A stretch of DNA of 64,000 bases from Diaphorobacter caeni (GCF_015354245.1 NZ_JADKYZ010000007.1:186001-250000), one strand, 5' to 3'; counted from the stretch's first letter, positions 47,369-57,170 are shown. The notes: generated by a model from the letters alone, not told the origin. Translations and numbers: made by a program.

Positions 47369-48673
47369 TCAACGCTTTGTTGGAACGTCGCGGCGGACGG
47401 AGCCGGTGTACAGCTGGCGTGGACGGCCGATCTTGTACTCTGGGTCGCTGATCATTTCGTTCAGCTGGGCGATCCAGCCGACGGTGCGTGCCAGAGCGAA
47501 GATGCCGGTGAACAGGTTCACTGGAATGCCGATGGCGCGCTGCACGATGCCGGAGTAGAAGTCGACGTTCGGGTACAGCTTGCGCGACACGAAGTATTCG
47601 TCTTCCAGAGCGATCTTTTCCAGTTCCTTGGCGAGCTTGAACAGGGGATCGTTTTCCAGGCCCAGGGCGGCCAGAACTTCGTTGCAGGTTTCCTGCATCA
47701 GCTTGGCGCGTGGGTCATAGTTCTTGTAGACGCGGTGACCGAAGCCCATCAGCTTCACGCCAGACGTCTTGTCCTTGACCTTTTCCATGAACTCGCCGAC
47801 CTTGGCGACGCCGCCCATGCGTTGGATGTCTTCCAGCATGTTCAGGCAGGCTTCGTTCGCGCCGCCGTGAGCGGGGCCCCACAGGCAGGCCACACCGGCT
47901 GCGATGGCAGCGAACGGGTTGGTGCCCGACGAGCCGCACAGACGCACGGTCGATGTCGACGCGTTCTGTTCGTGGTCAGCGTGCAGGATGAAGATGCGGT
48001 CCATGGCGCGTTCGATGACCGGGTTCACCTTGTACTCTTCGCAAGGGTTGCCGAACATCATGCGCAGGAAGTTGCCTGCGTAGGACAGGTTGTTCTGCGG
48101 GTACTGGTAAGGCTGGCCGACACCGTACTTGTATGCCATCGACACGAGAGTCGGCATCTTGGCGATCAGGCGGATGGCCGAGATCTGACGGTGCTCTGGA
48201 TTGTTGATGTCGGTGCTGTCGTGATAGAAGGCCGACAGACCACCCACCAGACCGGTCAGCACGGCCATGGGGTGAGCGTCACGACGGAAGCCGCGCAGGA
48301 AGAACTGCATCTGCTCGTTGACCATGGTGTGGTTGGTCACGAGCTTCTCGAAGTCGGCCTTCTGTGCGGCGTCGGGCAGTTCGCCGTTCAGCAGCAGGTA
48401 GCAGGTTTCGAGGTAGTTGCAGTTGGTGGCCAGCTGCTCGATGGGGTAGCCGCGGTACAGCAGCTCGCCCTTGTCGCCGTCGATGTAGGTGATGGCCGAC
48501 TGGCAGGACGCCGTGGACAGGAAGCCCGGGTCATACGTGAACATGTCGGTCTGGGCGTACAGCTTGCGGATGTCGATCACGTCCGGGCCGATGGTGCCTT
48601 GGTACACGGGGAGCTCGACGCTCGGGCTGCCGTTGCTGAACGATAGCGTCGCTTTGTTGTCTGCCAGTTTCAT
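47369..48673 (-). CDS. gltA: Citrate synthase
   Basis: Type II hexameric citrate synthase of 434 residues, condensing acetyl-CoA and oxaloacetate. It starts [15 protein letters not shown] at ATG 48673, preceded by GGAACTGGAA. Active-site regions are [16 protein letters not shown], the His in [26 protein letters not shown] and the Asp in NVDFYSGI. The ending [17 protein letters not shown] is typical of betaproteobacterial GltA. It lies 54 bases after sdhE, probably the last gene of the sdhCDAB-sdhE-gltA operon. Confidence 0.97.
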   Translation of the reverse strand: MKLADNKATLSFSNGSPSVELPVYQGTIGPDVIDIRKLYAQTDMFTYDPGFLSTASCQSAITYIDGDKGELLYRGYPIEQLATNCNYLETCYLLLNGELPDAAQKADFEKLVTNHTMVNEQMQFFLRGFRRDAHPMAVLTGLVGGLSAFYHDSTDINNPEHRQISAIRLIAKMPTLVSMAYKYGVGQPYQYPQNNLSYAGNFLRMMFGNPCEEYKVNPVIERAMDRIFILHADHEQNASTSTVRLCGSSGTNPFAAIAAGVACLWGPAHGGANEACLNMLEDIQRMGGVAKVGEFMEKVKDKTSGVKLMGFGHRVYKNYDPRAKLMQETCNEVLAALGLENDPLFKLAKELEKIALEDEYFVSRKLYPNVDFYSGIVQRAIGIPVNLFTGIFALARTVGWIAQLNEMISDPEYKIGRPRQLYTGSVRRDVPTKR

Positions 48674-48727
48674 TTCCAGTTCCTTCAATAATTAACCTAC
48701 ATCTGTGTGCAGGATCTGCACTCCGCG

Positions 48728-49009
48728 TCAGGCACGCGGGCGTAGTTGCTCGAGCACCGAGCGGATCTCGTCCGTGGCGAGTTCTCCTTCGGGCTCCTTG
48801 CGGCGAAGCAAGAGGTCCAGAAGATCGTTGTCGGAGAGATCCATCAGCGCCGAAATTCCACGCGCCTGACTTGTGGTCAGGCGCGACCCGTAGGTGGCAA
48901 AGAAGCGTTCGATGAACAGATCGTTCTCCACCAGTCCGCGGCGCGAGCGCCAGCGCAGCAGGGAAACTTCGCGCTCGTCGAGCAATGAGTCTTCTTGTGC
49001 CATGGTCAT
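48728..49009 (-). CDS. sdhE: FAD assembly factor SdhE
   Basis: Small protein of 93 residues that promotes covalent FAD attachment to SdhA. The family signature RGLVENDLFIERFF near residue 24 (RGxxExD) is present, followed by a helical bundle ending with the RSVLEQLRPRA tail. ATG 49009 overlaps the sdhB stop (TGATG), so it is coupled to the succinate dehydrogenase genes it serves. A second ATG two codons later is possible. Confidence 0.93.
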   Translation of the reverse strand: MTMAQEDSLLDEREVSLLRWRSRRGLVENDLFIERFFATYGSRLTTSQARGISALMDLSDNDLLDLLLRRKEPEGELATDEIRSVLEQLRPRA

Positions 49010-49713
49010 CAGATGGCTCGGCGAACCATCAGTTCCTTGATCTTGCCGATCGCGACGGTCGGGTTCAGGTGCTTGGGGCACACGTCGACGCAGTTCATGA
49101 TGGTGTGGCAACGGAAGAGGCGGTACGGATCCTCCAGATTGTCCAGACGCGATTCGGTGGCCGTGTCGCGGCTGTCGGCGATGAAGCGGTAAGCCTGCAG
49201 CAGACCAGCGGGGCCCACGAACTTGTCGGGGTTCCACCAGAACGATGGGCAGCTCGTCGAGCAGCTTGCGCACAGGATGCACTCGTACAGGCCGTTGAGC
49301 TCTTCGCGCTCTTCGGGGGACTGCAGGCGTTCCTTGCTGGCGGACGTGTAGACGTCGCTTTGCAGGTACGGCTTGATCGAGTGGTACTGCTTGAAGAACT
49401 GCGTCATGTCCACGATCAGGTCGCGGATCACGGGCAGGCCCGGCAGCGGCTTCAGAACGATGTCGCCCTTGAGGGTCTTCATGTTCGTCAGGCAGGCGAG
49501 GCCGTTCTTGCCGTTGATGTTCATCGCGTCGGAACCGCACACGCCTTCGCGGCACGAACGGCGGAACGAGATCGATGGGTCGAGCTGCTTGAGCTTGACC
49601 AGCGCGTCCAGCAGCATGCGCTCATGGCCGTCGAGCTCCAACTCCACGGTCTGCATGTAGGGCTTGGAATCCTTATCGGGATCGTAGCGGTAGATTTTGA
49701 AAGTACGCTTCAT
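49009..49713 (-). CDS. sdhB: Succinate dehydrogenase iron-sulfur subunit
   Basis: 234-residue iron-sulfur subunit of complex II. The N-terminal plant-type ferredoxin domain has the 2Fe-2S cysteines CREGVCGSDAMNING...LAC (near 58-78). The C-terminal domain has CILCASCSTSCPS (near 149) and CHTIMNCVDVCPKHLNP for the 4Fe-4S and 3Fe-4S clusters. It transfers electrons from SdhA to ubiquinone at SdhCD. It lies 30 bases after sdhA. Confidence 0.97.
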   Translation of the reverse strand: MKRTFKIYRYDPDKDSKPYMQTVELELDGHERMLLDALVKLKQLDPSISFRRSCREGVCGSDAMNINGKNGLACLTNMKTLKGDIVLKPLPGLPVIRDLIVDMTQFFKQYHSIKPYLQSDVYTSASKERLQSPEEREELNGLYECILCASCSTSCPSFWWNPDKFVGPAGLLQAYRFIADSRDTATESRLDNLEDPYRLFRCHTIMNCVDVCPKHLNPTVAIGKIKELMVRRAI

Positions 49714-49743
49714 TTTTTGAATCTCTTCTCGTGGGCTGCTGGA

Positions 49744-51549
49744 TTAGAACGTGCGGACCTTGGGAGGCACGCTCTCCACTGTCAGGGGCTTCAGGTTCAC
49801 TGGCTTGTAGTACAGGCTGTTGTCGCTGCTGTTCCACAGGGTGTGCTTGAGCCAGTCGATGTCGTTGCGGCCCAGAGGGTACTTCGGATCGTCGGCAGGG
49901 TGCTCGTAGTCGTACACGGTGTGCGCGCCACGGCATTCGTGACGGGCGGCGGCGGAGGTCATGGTGGCCTGGGCGACTTCGATCAGGTTGTCGACTTCCA
50001 GCGCTTCCATGCGGGCCGTGTTCCAGACCTTGGACTTGTCCTTGAGGGTCACGTTGCCCACGCGTTCGCGGATGGCGTTGATCTTCTGGACGCCTTCGTC
50101 CATCGATGCCTGGGTGCGGAACACGCCGGCGTGCGTCTGCATCGCGGTGCGGATGTCGCCGGCGATGTCCTGGGCGTAGGTGCCTTCCTTGGATTCGTCG
50201 AGCTGGTTGAGGCGCGCCAGAGTGCGGTCGGCGGCGTCGCCGGGCACTTGGTGGTGGTCACCGAAGCCATTGACGAACTGTACGATGTGCTTGCCTGCGG
50301 ACTTGCCGAACACCAGCAGGTCGAGCAGCGAGTTGGTGCCCAGACGGTTGGCGCCGTGCACCGACACGCAGGAGCATTCGCCCACGGCGTACAGACCGTT
50401 GACCACCTGGTTCTGCTGTCCGTCCCACACCACGACCTGGCCGTTGATGTTGGTCGGAATGCCGCCCATCTGGTAGTGAATGGTCGGCACCACGGGAATC
50501 GGTTCCTTGGTGATGTCGACGTTGGCGAAGTTGTGGCCGATTTCTTCCACGGAAGGCAGGCGCTTGCGGATGGTGTCCGCGCCCAAGTGGTCGAGCTTCA
50601 TCAGGATGTAGTCCTTGTTGGGACCGCAGCCGCGACCTTCCTTGATTTCCTGGTCCATCGAGCGCGACACGAAGTCACGTGGTGCCAGATCCTTCAGCGT
50701 TGGAGCGTAACGCTCCATGAAACGCTCGCCTTCGCTGTTCAGCAAGATGGCGCCTTCGCCGCGGCAGCCTTCGGTCAGCAGCACGCCCGCGCCAGCCACG
50801 CCGGTGGGGTGGAACTGCCAGAACTCCATGTCCTGCAGCGGGATGCCTGCGCGTGCAGCCATGCCCAGACCGTCGCCGGTGTTGATGAACGCGTTGGTCG
50901 ATGCCTGGAAGATGCGACCAGCACCGCCGGTCGCCAGCAGCACAGCCTTGGCGTGCAGCTCATACAGGTCGCCGGTTTCGAGTTCGATGGCGGTCACGCC
51001 GACCACGTCGCCCTGGGTGTTGCGCAGCAGGTCCAGAGCCATCCACTCCACGAAGAAGTTGGTCTTGGACTTTACGTTCTGCTGGTACAGCGTGTGCAGC
51101 ATGGCGTGGCCGGTGCGGTCAGCGGCAGCGCAGGCGCGCTGCACGGGCTTTTCGCCGTAGTTGGCGGTGTGGCCACCGAACGGACGCTGGTAGATCGTGC
51201 CGTCAGGGTTGCGGTCGAACGGCATGCCGAAGTGTTCGAGCTCGATCACGACGTTCGGCGCTTCGCGGCACATGAACTCGATGGCGTCTTGGTCGCCCAG
51301 CCAGTCGGAGCCCTTGATGGTGTCGTAGAAGTGGTAGTGCCAGTTGTCGTCGGACATGTTGCCGAGCGATGCGGACACGCCGCCCTGGGCCGCCACGGTG
51401 TGCGAACGGGTCGGGAAGACCTTGGACAGCGAAGCCACGGACAGACCCGCACGAGACAGCTCCAGCGCCGCGCGCAGGCCGGAACCGCCAGCGCCGACGA
51501 TCACGACGTCAAACTTGCGCTTGGTGATATTTGCTTTGGAATAGCTCAT
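49744..51549 (-). CDS. sdhA: Succinate dehydrogenase flavoprotein subunit
   Basis: 601-residue catalytic subunit oxidising succinate to fumarate. FAD-binding VIVGAGGSGLRAALEL is near 16. The His that carries covalent FAD is in PTRSHTVAAQGGVSA (near 49). Substrate residues lie in HPTGVAGAGVLLTEGCRGEGA, and VHGANRLGTNSLLDLLVFG sits in the C-terminal FAD region. SdhE encoded downstream is the expected flavinylation helper. Confidence 0.97.
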   Translation of the reverse strand: MSYSKANITKRKFDVVIVGAGGSGLRAALELSRAGLSVASLSKVFPTRSHTVAAQGGVSASLGNMSDDNWHYHFYDTIKGSDWLGDQDAIEFMCREAPNVVIELEHFGMPFDRNPDGTIYQRPFGGHTANYGEKPVQRACAAADRTGHAMLHTLYQQNVKSKTNFFVEWMALDLLRNTQGDVVGVTAIELETGDLYELHAKAVLLATGGAGRIFQASTNAFINTGDGLGMAARAGIPLQDMEFWQFHPTGVAGAGVLLTEGCRGEGAILLNSEGERFMERYAPTLKDLAPRDFVSRSMDQEIKEGRGCGPNKDYILMKLDHLGADTIRKRLPSVEEIGHNFANVDITKEPIPVVPTIHYQMGGIPTNINGQVVVWDGQQNQVVNGLYAVGECSCVSVHGANRLGTNSLLDLLVFGKSAGKHIVQFVNGFGDHHQVPGDAADRTLARLNQLDESKEGTYAQDIAGDIRTAMQTHAGVFRTQASMDEGVQKINAIRERVGNVTLKDKSKVWNTARMEALEVDNLIEVAQATMTSAAARHECRGAHTVYDYEHPADDPKYPLGRNDIDWLKHTLWNSSDNSLYYKPVNLKPLTVESVPPKVRTF

Positions 51550-51581
51550 TCTTTTCTTTCAATCGCGGAGACGTGTCTCGA

Positions 51582-51947
51582 TTACAGACGCCACAGGACC
51601 TGGAAACCCCAGCCTGCGCAGCCCACCAACCAGACAATGGTGAAAACATTCAGGACCAGACGCAGGCCGGTGGCTGGAACGTAGTCCATCCACACGTCGC
51701 GAACGCCGACCCATGCGTGCCACACGAGCGACACGATCACGCCGAAAGTCAGGAACTTCATCCACTGAGGGGCGAACACGCCAGCCCAGGCTTCGTAGCC
51801 GATGGGGCCGGAGATCATCAGAACGCGTGCGAGCAGCACGACGGTGAACAGTGCCATCAGCACAGCGGTGCCACGCTGGACCAGCCAGTCGCGGATGCCG
51901 TAGTGCGCACCGACCACGATGCGCTTGGAGCCGTAATTCACGGACAT
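51582..51947 (-). CDS. sdhD: Succinate dehydrogenase membrane anchor subunit SdhD
   Basis: 121-residue hydrophobic anchor with three membrane helices (about 28-50, 62-83, 95-117). It contains HYGIRDWLVQRGTAVLMALF, and the helix VSLVWHAWVGVRDVWMDYV holds the haem-ligand-type His. It completes complex II together with SdhC and lies 32 bases upstream of sdhA. Confidence 0.92.
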   Translation of the reverse strand: MSVNYGSKRIVVGAHYGIRDWLVQRGTAVLMALFTVVLLARVLMISGPIGYEAWAGVFAPQWMKFLTFGVIVSLVWHAWVGVRDVWMDYVPATGLRLVLNVFTIVWLVGCAGWGFQVLWRL

Positions 51948-51992
51948 GGTTCTTTTTCCTTATCGTGAGGAGAGGTGAAGAGAGATGGCCGA

Positions 51993-52415
51993 TCAGTACA
52001 GGCCGAACAGCTTGGCGCCCAGAGCCACGGTCAGCACGAGGCTGATGGCGAAGCAGACCAGAGCGGAAGACTTGCCGAATTCCTTGTTCACGATGTGATG
52101 GTTCATGTCCATCAGCAGGTGGCGAACGCCGGCGCAGAAGTGGTGCAGGTAACCCCAGATGAGCCCAAGGCAGACCAGCTTGGCCAGCCAGCCCCAGGAA
52201 CCCTGGAAGACCGAGGTGAAATCACCGTACGAAATTTCGGACGACAGGGACTTGTCGAACATCCAGATGATGAACGGCAGCAGAAAGAACAGGATCATGC
52301 CGCTCACGCGGTGCAGGATCGACAGGATGCCGGCAGGCGGCAGGCGGTAAGACGGGAGGTCCGTGAATACGTTGATATTGCGGAACTCAGGCCGCTTTTT
52401 AGCTTGCTCAGTCAT
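51993..52415 (-). CDS. sdhC: Succinate dehydrogenase cytochrome b556 subunit SdhC
   Basis: 140-residue cytochrome b556 subunit. The family signature RPEFRNINVFTDL is near the N-terminus. Helices begin at ILSILHRVSGMILFFLLPFI, then WLAKLVCLGLIWGYLHHFCAGVRHL (including the haem b His), then LVCFAISLVLTVALGAKLFG. It is the first gene of the sdhCDAB-sdhE-gltA operon; the promoter should lie in 52416-52550. Confidence 0.93.
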   Translation of the reverse strand: MTEQAKKRPEFRNINVFTDLPSYRLPPAGILSILHRVSGMILFFLLPFIIWMFDKSLSSEISYGDFTSVFQGSWGWLAKLVCLGLIWGYLHHFCAGVRHLLMDMNHHIVNKEFGKSSALVCFAISLVLTVALGAKLFGLY

Positions 52416-52550
52416 GTCTGGATTTGCTTTCGTGGATGTAACTGCGTTGTAATCGCGGATGCGGACAACCCAAAATTCTATTGCAACCCAATGTCACCGG
52501 GTTGTGGGGAATGCTTATTCCATAGTCGGGCGTTGCTGTAAACCCCGTTG

Positions 52551-53339
52551 TCAGCTTAACGAATTGTGATAGTGATGTGTGTCAGTTCGGTAGAGCGCGC
52601 GTCGTAACTCCATTGGAACATCGTTGTAGGTGTAGGCGAGCCGCTCTACGGAAAGCAGCGGCGTCTGCTGCGACACCAGCAGCAGATTGGCCTGCTCGTC
52701 ATCAGGGACAATCGCACGGATTTTTTCTTCGGCGCGCACCATGCGCACGCCGTAATCGAGCTCGAACATCGCGTAAGTGGGGCCTTGGTACTCGGCCATC
52801 TGCTCGGCGGTCAGGCCCTTGAACGCCTGTCCCGGCAGCCAGATGTCCTCGAGAATGGTGGGCACGCCCGCGAACGAGAGAATGCGGCGCGCCTGGATCA
52901 CGGGGTCTCCGGTGCGCAGTTGCAGCGCCCGCGCGATCTCGACGGGCGCGCGGCTGCGCTTGCATTCGAGAATCGTGCGCTGGGCGGGGCCTTCCTCGCG
53001 GGCATCGCCCACGTCGGGCATGAGCTTGAGAAAACGGTACTGCACCTGGCGCTCGGCGTGCGTGGCCACGAATGTGCCCTTGCCCTGGCGGCGCATCAGC
53101 AGGTTCTCGGCGGCCAGCTCGTCAATGGCCTTGCGCACGGTGCCCTGGCTCACGCGAAAGCGCGCCGCGAGGTCCATTTCGCTGGGGATGACCTCGCCGG
53201 GCTTCCATTCGCCGTGCTGCAGGCTGTGCAGGATCAGTCCCTTGATCTGCTGGTACAGCGGGCTGAATGCGGGAGTCGCACCACCGCCGCCCGCCTGGGT
53301 TGCGGGGGAAAGAGGGGGGGAGGTGGGGTTGGAGGACAT
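52551..53339 (-). CDS. GntR-family regulator (HutC/UTRA type)
   Basis: Regulator with an N-terminal winged HTH (PLYQQIKGLILHSLQHGEW, EMDLAARFRVSQGTVRKAIDELA, QGKGTFVA) and a C-terminal UTRA ligand domain (ending VERLAYTYNDVPMELRRALYRT). The frame is open to ATG 53402, but a promoter-like TTGTCT/TATGAT pair overlaps that codon. I therefore favour ATG 53339 (262 residues); no clear ribosome site decides. It lies between sdhC and mdh in the TCA cluster and is likely to regulate these genes. Confidence 0.85.
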   Translation of the reverse strand: MSSNPTSPPLSPATQAGGGGATPAFSPLYQQIKGLILHSLQHGEWKPGEVIPSEMDLAARFRVSQGTVRKAIDELAAENLLMRRQGKGTFVATHAERQVQYRFLKLMPDVGDAREEGPAQRTILECKRSRAPVEIARALQLRTGDPVIQARRILSFAGVPTILEDIWLPGQAFKGLTAEQMAEYQGPTYAMFELDYGVRMVRAEEKIRAIVPDDEQANLLLVSQQTPLLSVERLAYTYNDVPMELRRALYRTDTHHYHNSLS

Positions 53340-53397
53340 TGCCGCAGGGCCGGATCGAGGGATCGATGGGGTAATCAGGTTGAAACTTTCACCTGTC

Positions 53398-53425
53398 ATC
53401 ATATCTTATATAAGACATAAGACAA
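53398..53425 (-). promoter_or_regulatory. Promoter and palindromic operator of the GntR gene
   Basis: Minus-strand -35 TTGTCT (53425-53420), 16-base spacer and -10 TATGAT (53403-53398). The spacer contains the perfect 12-bp palindrome TCTTATATAAGA (53404-53415), with a half-site repeat TAAGAC alongside. The palindrome is 11 bases from the mdh -35 on the other strand, so one GntR dimer could affect both genes. Confidence 0.6.
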
Positions 53426-53426
53426 A

Positions 53427-53456
53427 TTGACCCTGTTCAGAAATCAGCGGTACACT
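53427..53456 (+). promoter_or_regulatory. Promoter of mdh
   Basis: TTGACC at 53427-53432, 18-base spacer, TACACT at 53451-53456, about 100 bases before the mdh start codon. Confidence 0.5.
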
Positions 53457-53554
53457 CTTGGTCTGTGATTGCGGGTCACGGGCTGCTGTTGTTTCGAGCG
53501 GAGTCGAGTGAACCCTGGTACCAACACTGTCCTCATTTTTTTGGAGTTTTTCAC

Positions 53555-54541
53555 ATGAGCAAGAAGCCCGTTCGTGTTGCCGTCACCGGCGCCGCAGGTC
53601 AAATCGGTTACGCCCTGTTGTTCCGCATCGCTTCCGGCGAAATGCTGGGCAAGGACCAGCCAGTCATCCTCCAGCTGCTCGAAATTCCTGACGAAAAGGC
53701 TCAGAATGCGCTCAAGGGCGTGATCATGGAGCTGGAAGACTGCGCCTTCCCTCTGCTGGCCGGCATCGAAGCCCACAGCGACCCGCTGCAAGCCTTCAAG
53801 GACACCGACTACGCGCTGCTCGTGGGTGCCCGTCCTCGCGGCCCAGGCATGGAACGCGCCGACCTGCTGGCTGCCAACGCACAGATTTTCACTGCACAGG
53901 GCAAGGCTCTGAACGCCGTGGCTTCGCGCAACGTGAAGGTTCTGGTCGTCGGCAACCCCGCCAACACCAACGCCTACATCGCCATGAAGTCGGCTCCTGA
54001 CCTGCCAGCGAAGAACTTCACCGCCATGCTGCGTCTGGACCACAACCGCGCCGCTTCGCAACTGGCCGCCAAGGCCAACTTCGCCGTGGGCGACATCAAG
54101 AAGCTGACCGTGTGGGGCAACCACTCGCCAACCATGTACGCCGACTACCGTTTCGCCACCGTCGACGGCAAGTCGGTGAAGGACATGATCAACGATCAAG
54201 TCTGGAACAAGGACGTGTTCCTGCCTACAGTGGGCAAGCGCGGCGCCGCGATCATCGCTGCACGTGGCCTGTCGTCGGCCGCTTCGGCTGCCAACGCCGC
54301 CATCGACCACATGCGTGACTGGGCTCTGGGCTCGGGCGGCGAATGGGTCACCATGGGCGTGCCTTCGAACGGCGAATACGGCATTCCCGCCGGCATCGTG
54401 TTCGGCTTCCCCGTCACCACAGCCAACGGCGAGTACAAGATCGTCGAAGGTCTGGAAATCGACGCGTTCTCGCAAGAGTGCATCAACAAGACGCTGGCTG
54501 AGCTGCAAGGCGAGCAAGACGGCGTGAAGCACCTGCTGTAA
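53555..54541 (+). CDS. mdh: Malate dehydrogenase
   Basis: 328-residue NAD malate dehydrogenase of the cytosolic/beta-proteobacterial type, interconverting malate and oxaloacetate. NAD site [19 protein letters not shown] is at residues 8-26. Substrate Arg residues are in [30 protein letters not shown] and the catalytic His in [12 protein letters not shown] follow. TTGGAG precedes ATG 53555; upstream in-frame codons to 53465 belong to the leader. Divergent from the GntR regulator. Confidence 0.97.
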   Translation: MSKKPVRVAVTGAAGQIGYALLFRIASGEMLGKDQPVILQLLEIPDEKAQNALKGVIMELEDCAFPLLAGIEAHSDPLQAFKDTDYALLVGARPRGPGMERADLLAANAQIFTAQGKALNAVASRNVKVLVVGNPANTNAYIAMKSAPDLPAKNFTAMLRLDHNRAASQLAAKANFAVGDIKKLTVWGNHSPTMYADYRFATVDGKSVKDMINDQVWNKDVFLPTVGKRGAAIIAARGLSSAASAANAAIDHMRDWALGSGGEWVTMGVPSNGEYGIPAGIVFGFPVTTANGEYKIVEGLEIDAFSQECINKTLAELQGEQDGVKHLL

Positions 54542-54565
54542 TCCGCAGGTAACCAAGGTCCACCC

Positions 54566-55354
54566 ATGCAAGACTGGAACCCCCAGCTCTACAGCCGCTA
54601 CGAGGACGAGCGCACGCGCCCGGCCCGTGAGCTGCTGGCGCGCGTGCCGCTCGGAGATCCCTCCCTCGTGGTGGATCTGGGCTGCGGGCCGGGGAACTCC
54701 ACCGAGCTGCTGATCGCACGCTTTCCAAAGGCCCGTGCGATTGGCGTGGACAACTCCAAAGCCATGCTGGAGAGCGCCGCAAAGCGTCTGCCCGGCGTGG
54801 ACTTTGTGGCCGCAGACATTACCGATTGGGTGCCGGATGCCGTAACAGGTCCTGCACCCAATCTCATTTATGCCAACGCGTCACTGCAGTGGGTGGGCGA
54901 TCACGAAACGCTGATCCCGCGCCTGTTCCGCGCGCTTGCACCCGGTGGCGTTCTGGCCATCCAGATGCCCGACAACCGCGCGGAGCCCACGCATCGCAAC
55001 ATGCGCGAGCTGGCCGCCGAAGCGCCTTTCAAGGAGCCGATCGGCGACGTGAGCAAGCTGCGCACCGAGCTGCTCGGCATTCAAGCGTATTACGACCTGC
55101 TGGCCAAAGATGCCGCGCAGGTGGATGTCTGGCACACCGTGTACCAGCATCCGATGGAGTCCGCAGCGGCCATCGTGGAATGGGTGCGCAGCACCGGACT
55201 CAAGCCTTTTGTCGATCCGCTTTCCGACGACCTGCGAGCCGAGTTTCTTGCGAGTTACGAAAAGCGCGTCGATGCCGAATATCCCGTGCGCAGCGACGGC
55301 AGGCGACTGCTTGCTTTCCCGCGCATGTTCATTGTTGCCCAGCGACCCGCATGA
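54566..55354 (+). CDS. tam: Trans-aconitate 2-methyltransferase
   Basis: SAM-dependent methyltransferase of 262 residues that methylates trans-aconitate, an inhibitory isomer formed from cis-aconitate. It has the Tam N-terminus [23 protein letters not shown] motif [16 protein letters not shown] near 35, [20 protein letters not shown] and [18 protein letters not shown]. It sits 24 bases after mdh and near acnB, which suits detoxification of the aconitase by-product. It overlaps the next gene by ATGA. Confidence 0.92.
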   Translation: MQDWNPQLYSRYEDERTRPARELLARVPLGDPSLVVDLGCGPGNSTELLIARFPKARAIGVDNSKAMLESAAKRLPGVDFVAADITDWVPDAVTGPAPNLIYANASLQWVGDHETLIPRLFRALAPGGVLAIQMPDNRAEPTHRNMRELAAEAPFKEPIGDVSKLRTELLGIQAYYDLLAKDAAQVDVWHTVYQHPMESAAAIVEWVRSTGLKPFVDPLSDDLRAEFLASYEKRVDAEYPVRSDGRRLLAFPRMFIVAQRPA

Positions 55355-56370
55355 CGACGCCCGCCGCCCAAGCCCACCCCGCCACTGTCCTGCTCGGAGC
55401 GCAGGCAGGCCGGCATCACATTCCCGTTTGCGATCACTACAGCGGCGTCGAAGTCCGCATGCGCAAGAGCCTGCAGCTGCAGGAGGAAATGCGCGCCGAG
55501 TTCGGTCATGTGGTGTTCGACGTGACGCTCGACTGCGAGGATGGTGCGCCCGTGGGGCTCGAGCGCGAACACGCGAAGCTCGTGGCCCAGCTGGCCCGTG
55601 AAGCCCAGCCCGGCGCCCGTGTCGCCGCGCGCGTGCACACCGTCGACCATGCCGCGTTCGCCAATGACATCGCCACGATTGCGGGCGAGGCGGGCGACAG
55701 GCTCTGCCACATCATGATTCCCAAGGTGGAATCGTTCGAAGACGTCGAGATCGCCGCCCGCGCGCTCGACGCCGCCGGTGCGAAGCATCTGCCCCTGCAT
55801 GCGCTGATCGAATCGCCCGCCGCCGTGCACCGCGCCTTCGACATCGCCTCGCACCCGCGCATCCAGAGCCTGAGCTTCGGTCTGATGGATTTCGTCTCCG
55901 CGCATGGCGGTGCGATTCCCTCGTCCGGAATGACCTCGGCAGGGCAGTTCGAGCACCCGCTGGTGGTGCGCGCCAAGCTCGAGATCGCATCCGCCTGCCA
56001 CGCGCACGGCAAGGTGCCGTCGCACTGCGTGGTCACCGAATTCAGCAATGCCGACGCCATGCAGGCCGCGGCCCGCAAGGCCAGCCGCGAATTCGGCTAT
56101 ACGCGCATGTGGAGCATCCACCCCGCGCAGATCCGTCCGATTCTCGCGGCGCTGGCGCCTGACGAGGTCGAGATCGAACGCGCAGGGCGCATCATTTCTG
56201 CCGCCGTGGCCGCTGACTGGGCTCCCATCAGCGAAGACGGCGTTCTGCACGACCGTGCGAGCTACCGCTATTTCTGGCAGGTCCTCGAGCGTGCACACCA
56301 GACCGGCCGCGCCATTCCGTTGGATGTGCGCCAATGGTTTGTTACGGGTGTTGGGACCGACAAGGCATAA
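55351..56370 (+). CDS. HpcH/HpaI aldolase / citrate lyase beta-like (CoA-ester lyase)
   Basis: TIM-barrel CitE-like protein of 339 residues. Blocks: VVFDVTLDCEDGAPVGLE (metal and substrate Glu/Asp), VAARVHTVDH, IMIPKVESFEDVE, LHALIESPAAVHRAF, SFGLMDFVSAHGGAIPSS and MWSIHPAQIRPIL near the end. Relatives cleave malyl-CoA, citramalyl-CoA or similar esters, or hydrolyse malyl-CoA. Its place inside the TCA cluster suggests a C4/C5 dicarboxyl-CoA substrate; which one cannot be told. ATG 55351 overlaps the tam stop. Confidence 0.82.
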   Translation: MTTPAAQAHPATVLLGAQAGRHHIPVCDHYSGVEVRMRKSLQLQEEMRAEFGHVVFDVTLDCEDGAPVGLEREHAKLVAQLAREAQPGARVAARVHTVDHAAFANDIATIAGEAGDRLCHIMIPKVESFEDVEIAARALDAAGAKHLPLHALIESPAAVHRAFDIASHPRIQSLSFGLMDFVSAHGGAIPSSGMTSAGQFEHPLVVRAKLEIASACHAHGKVPSHCVVTEFSNADAMQAAARKASREFGYTRMWSIHPAQIRPILAALAPDEVEIERAGRIISAAVAADWAPISEDGVLHDRASYRYFWQVLERAHQTGRAIPLDVRQWFVTGVGTDKA

Positions 56371-56428
56371 ATCGGTTATTTTTAATGTTTTGCTCCCATC
56401 AACTCAATTTCCCCTTGCAGGAGTCCCC

Positions 56429-57037
56429 ATGAAGACCCTCGTCGCTGCCGCACTGATCGCCATCGCTCCAGCCATCGCCATGGCGCAAACCGGCACCAAG
56501 CCCGCTCAAAAGGCGGCTCCCAAGACTGCTGCGAAAGCTCCTGCGGCCAAGAAGACCACCACGACCGCCAAGAAGACGACTGCAGCACCCAAGAAGACCA
56601 CTGCCGCCAACAGCAGCCGCACGCAGCTCAAGAGCGCCGCCACGCAGGTGGCAACCGGCTTCGCTGCGGCCGGTGCCGCACTCTCGCCCGCCGAGCTGGC
56701 GCTGGCCGACACCGTGGTGACTGGCCACATGCCTTGCGAACTGGGTGCCTATGTCGATATCCAGAAGGATGCGACGTCTCCAGGGCACTTCCATGTGACC
56801 GGCAAGAACTTCAAGTACCACATGCAGCCCGTGGCGACATCCACGGGTGCCGTGCGTCTTGAAGACCAGAAGGCCGGCGCCGTCTGGGTGCAGATCGCCA
56901 ACAAGTCCATGCTGCTGAACCAGAAGCAGGGCCAGCGTCTGGCCGACGAATGCATGAGCCCCAATCAGGTGGCCGTGGCCGAGTCGATGAAGAAGAACCC
57001 TCAGCCCGGACTGCTGGACGGCCTGAACACCAAGTGA
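56429..57037 (+). CDS. Hypothetical periplasmic protein with Lys/Ala/Thr-rich linker
   Basis: 202-residue exported protein of unknown function. Signal peptide MKTLVAAALIAIAPAIAMAQ. Residues 22-60 are a low-complexity Lys-Ala-Thr-Pro segment, histone-like in composition. The folded C-terminal part contains ALADTVVTGHMPCELGAYV, GHFHVTGKNFKYHMQPV and ANKSMLLNQKQGQRLADEC, with two conserved-looking Cys. CAGGAG precedes ATG 56429; a longer frame from 56048 overlaps the lyase gene and is rejected. It stands between the lyase and acnB. Confidence 0.72.
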   Translation: MKTLVAAALIAIAPAIAMAQTGTKPAQKAAPKTAAKAPAAKKTTTTAKKTTAAPKKTTAANSSRTQLKSAATQVATGFAAAGAALSPAELALADTVVTGHMPCELGAYVDIQKDATSPGHFHVTGKNFKYHMQPVATSTGAVRLEDQKAGAVWVQIANKSMLLNQKQGQRLADECMSPNQVAVAESMKKNPQPGLLDGLNTK

Positions 57038-57170
57038 GCCTGAGCCCATAGCTCAGGACTGAATACCCGGGCGGGTTTCCGGAGGCCATCCGAGGGATGG
57101 TCAGCCAGAGGCTTGCCCGTTGTTGCCCCACCAGATTGATTGAAAACCAAAACCTTCGGAGAAGTAGACC

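Noticed and set aside
48985-51684. 899-codon open frame opposite sdhB/sdhA
   Set aside because: Shadow of two unmistakable genes on the other strand.
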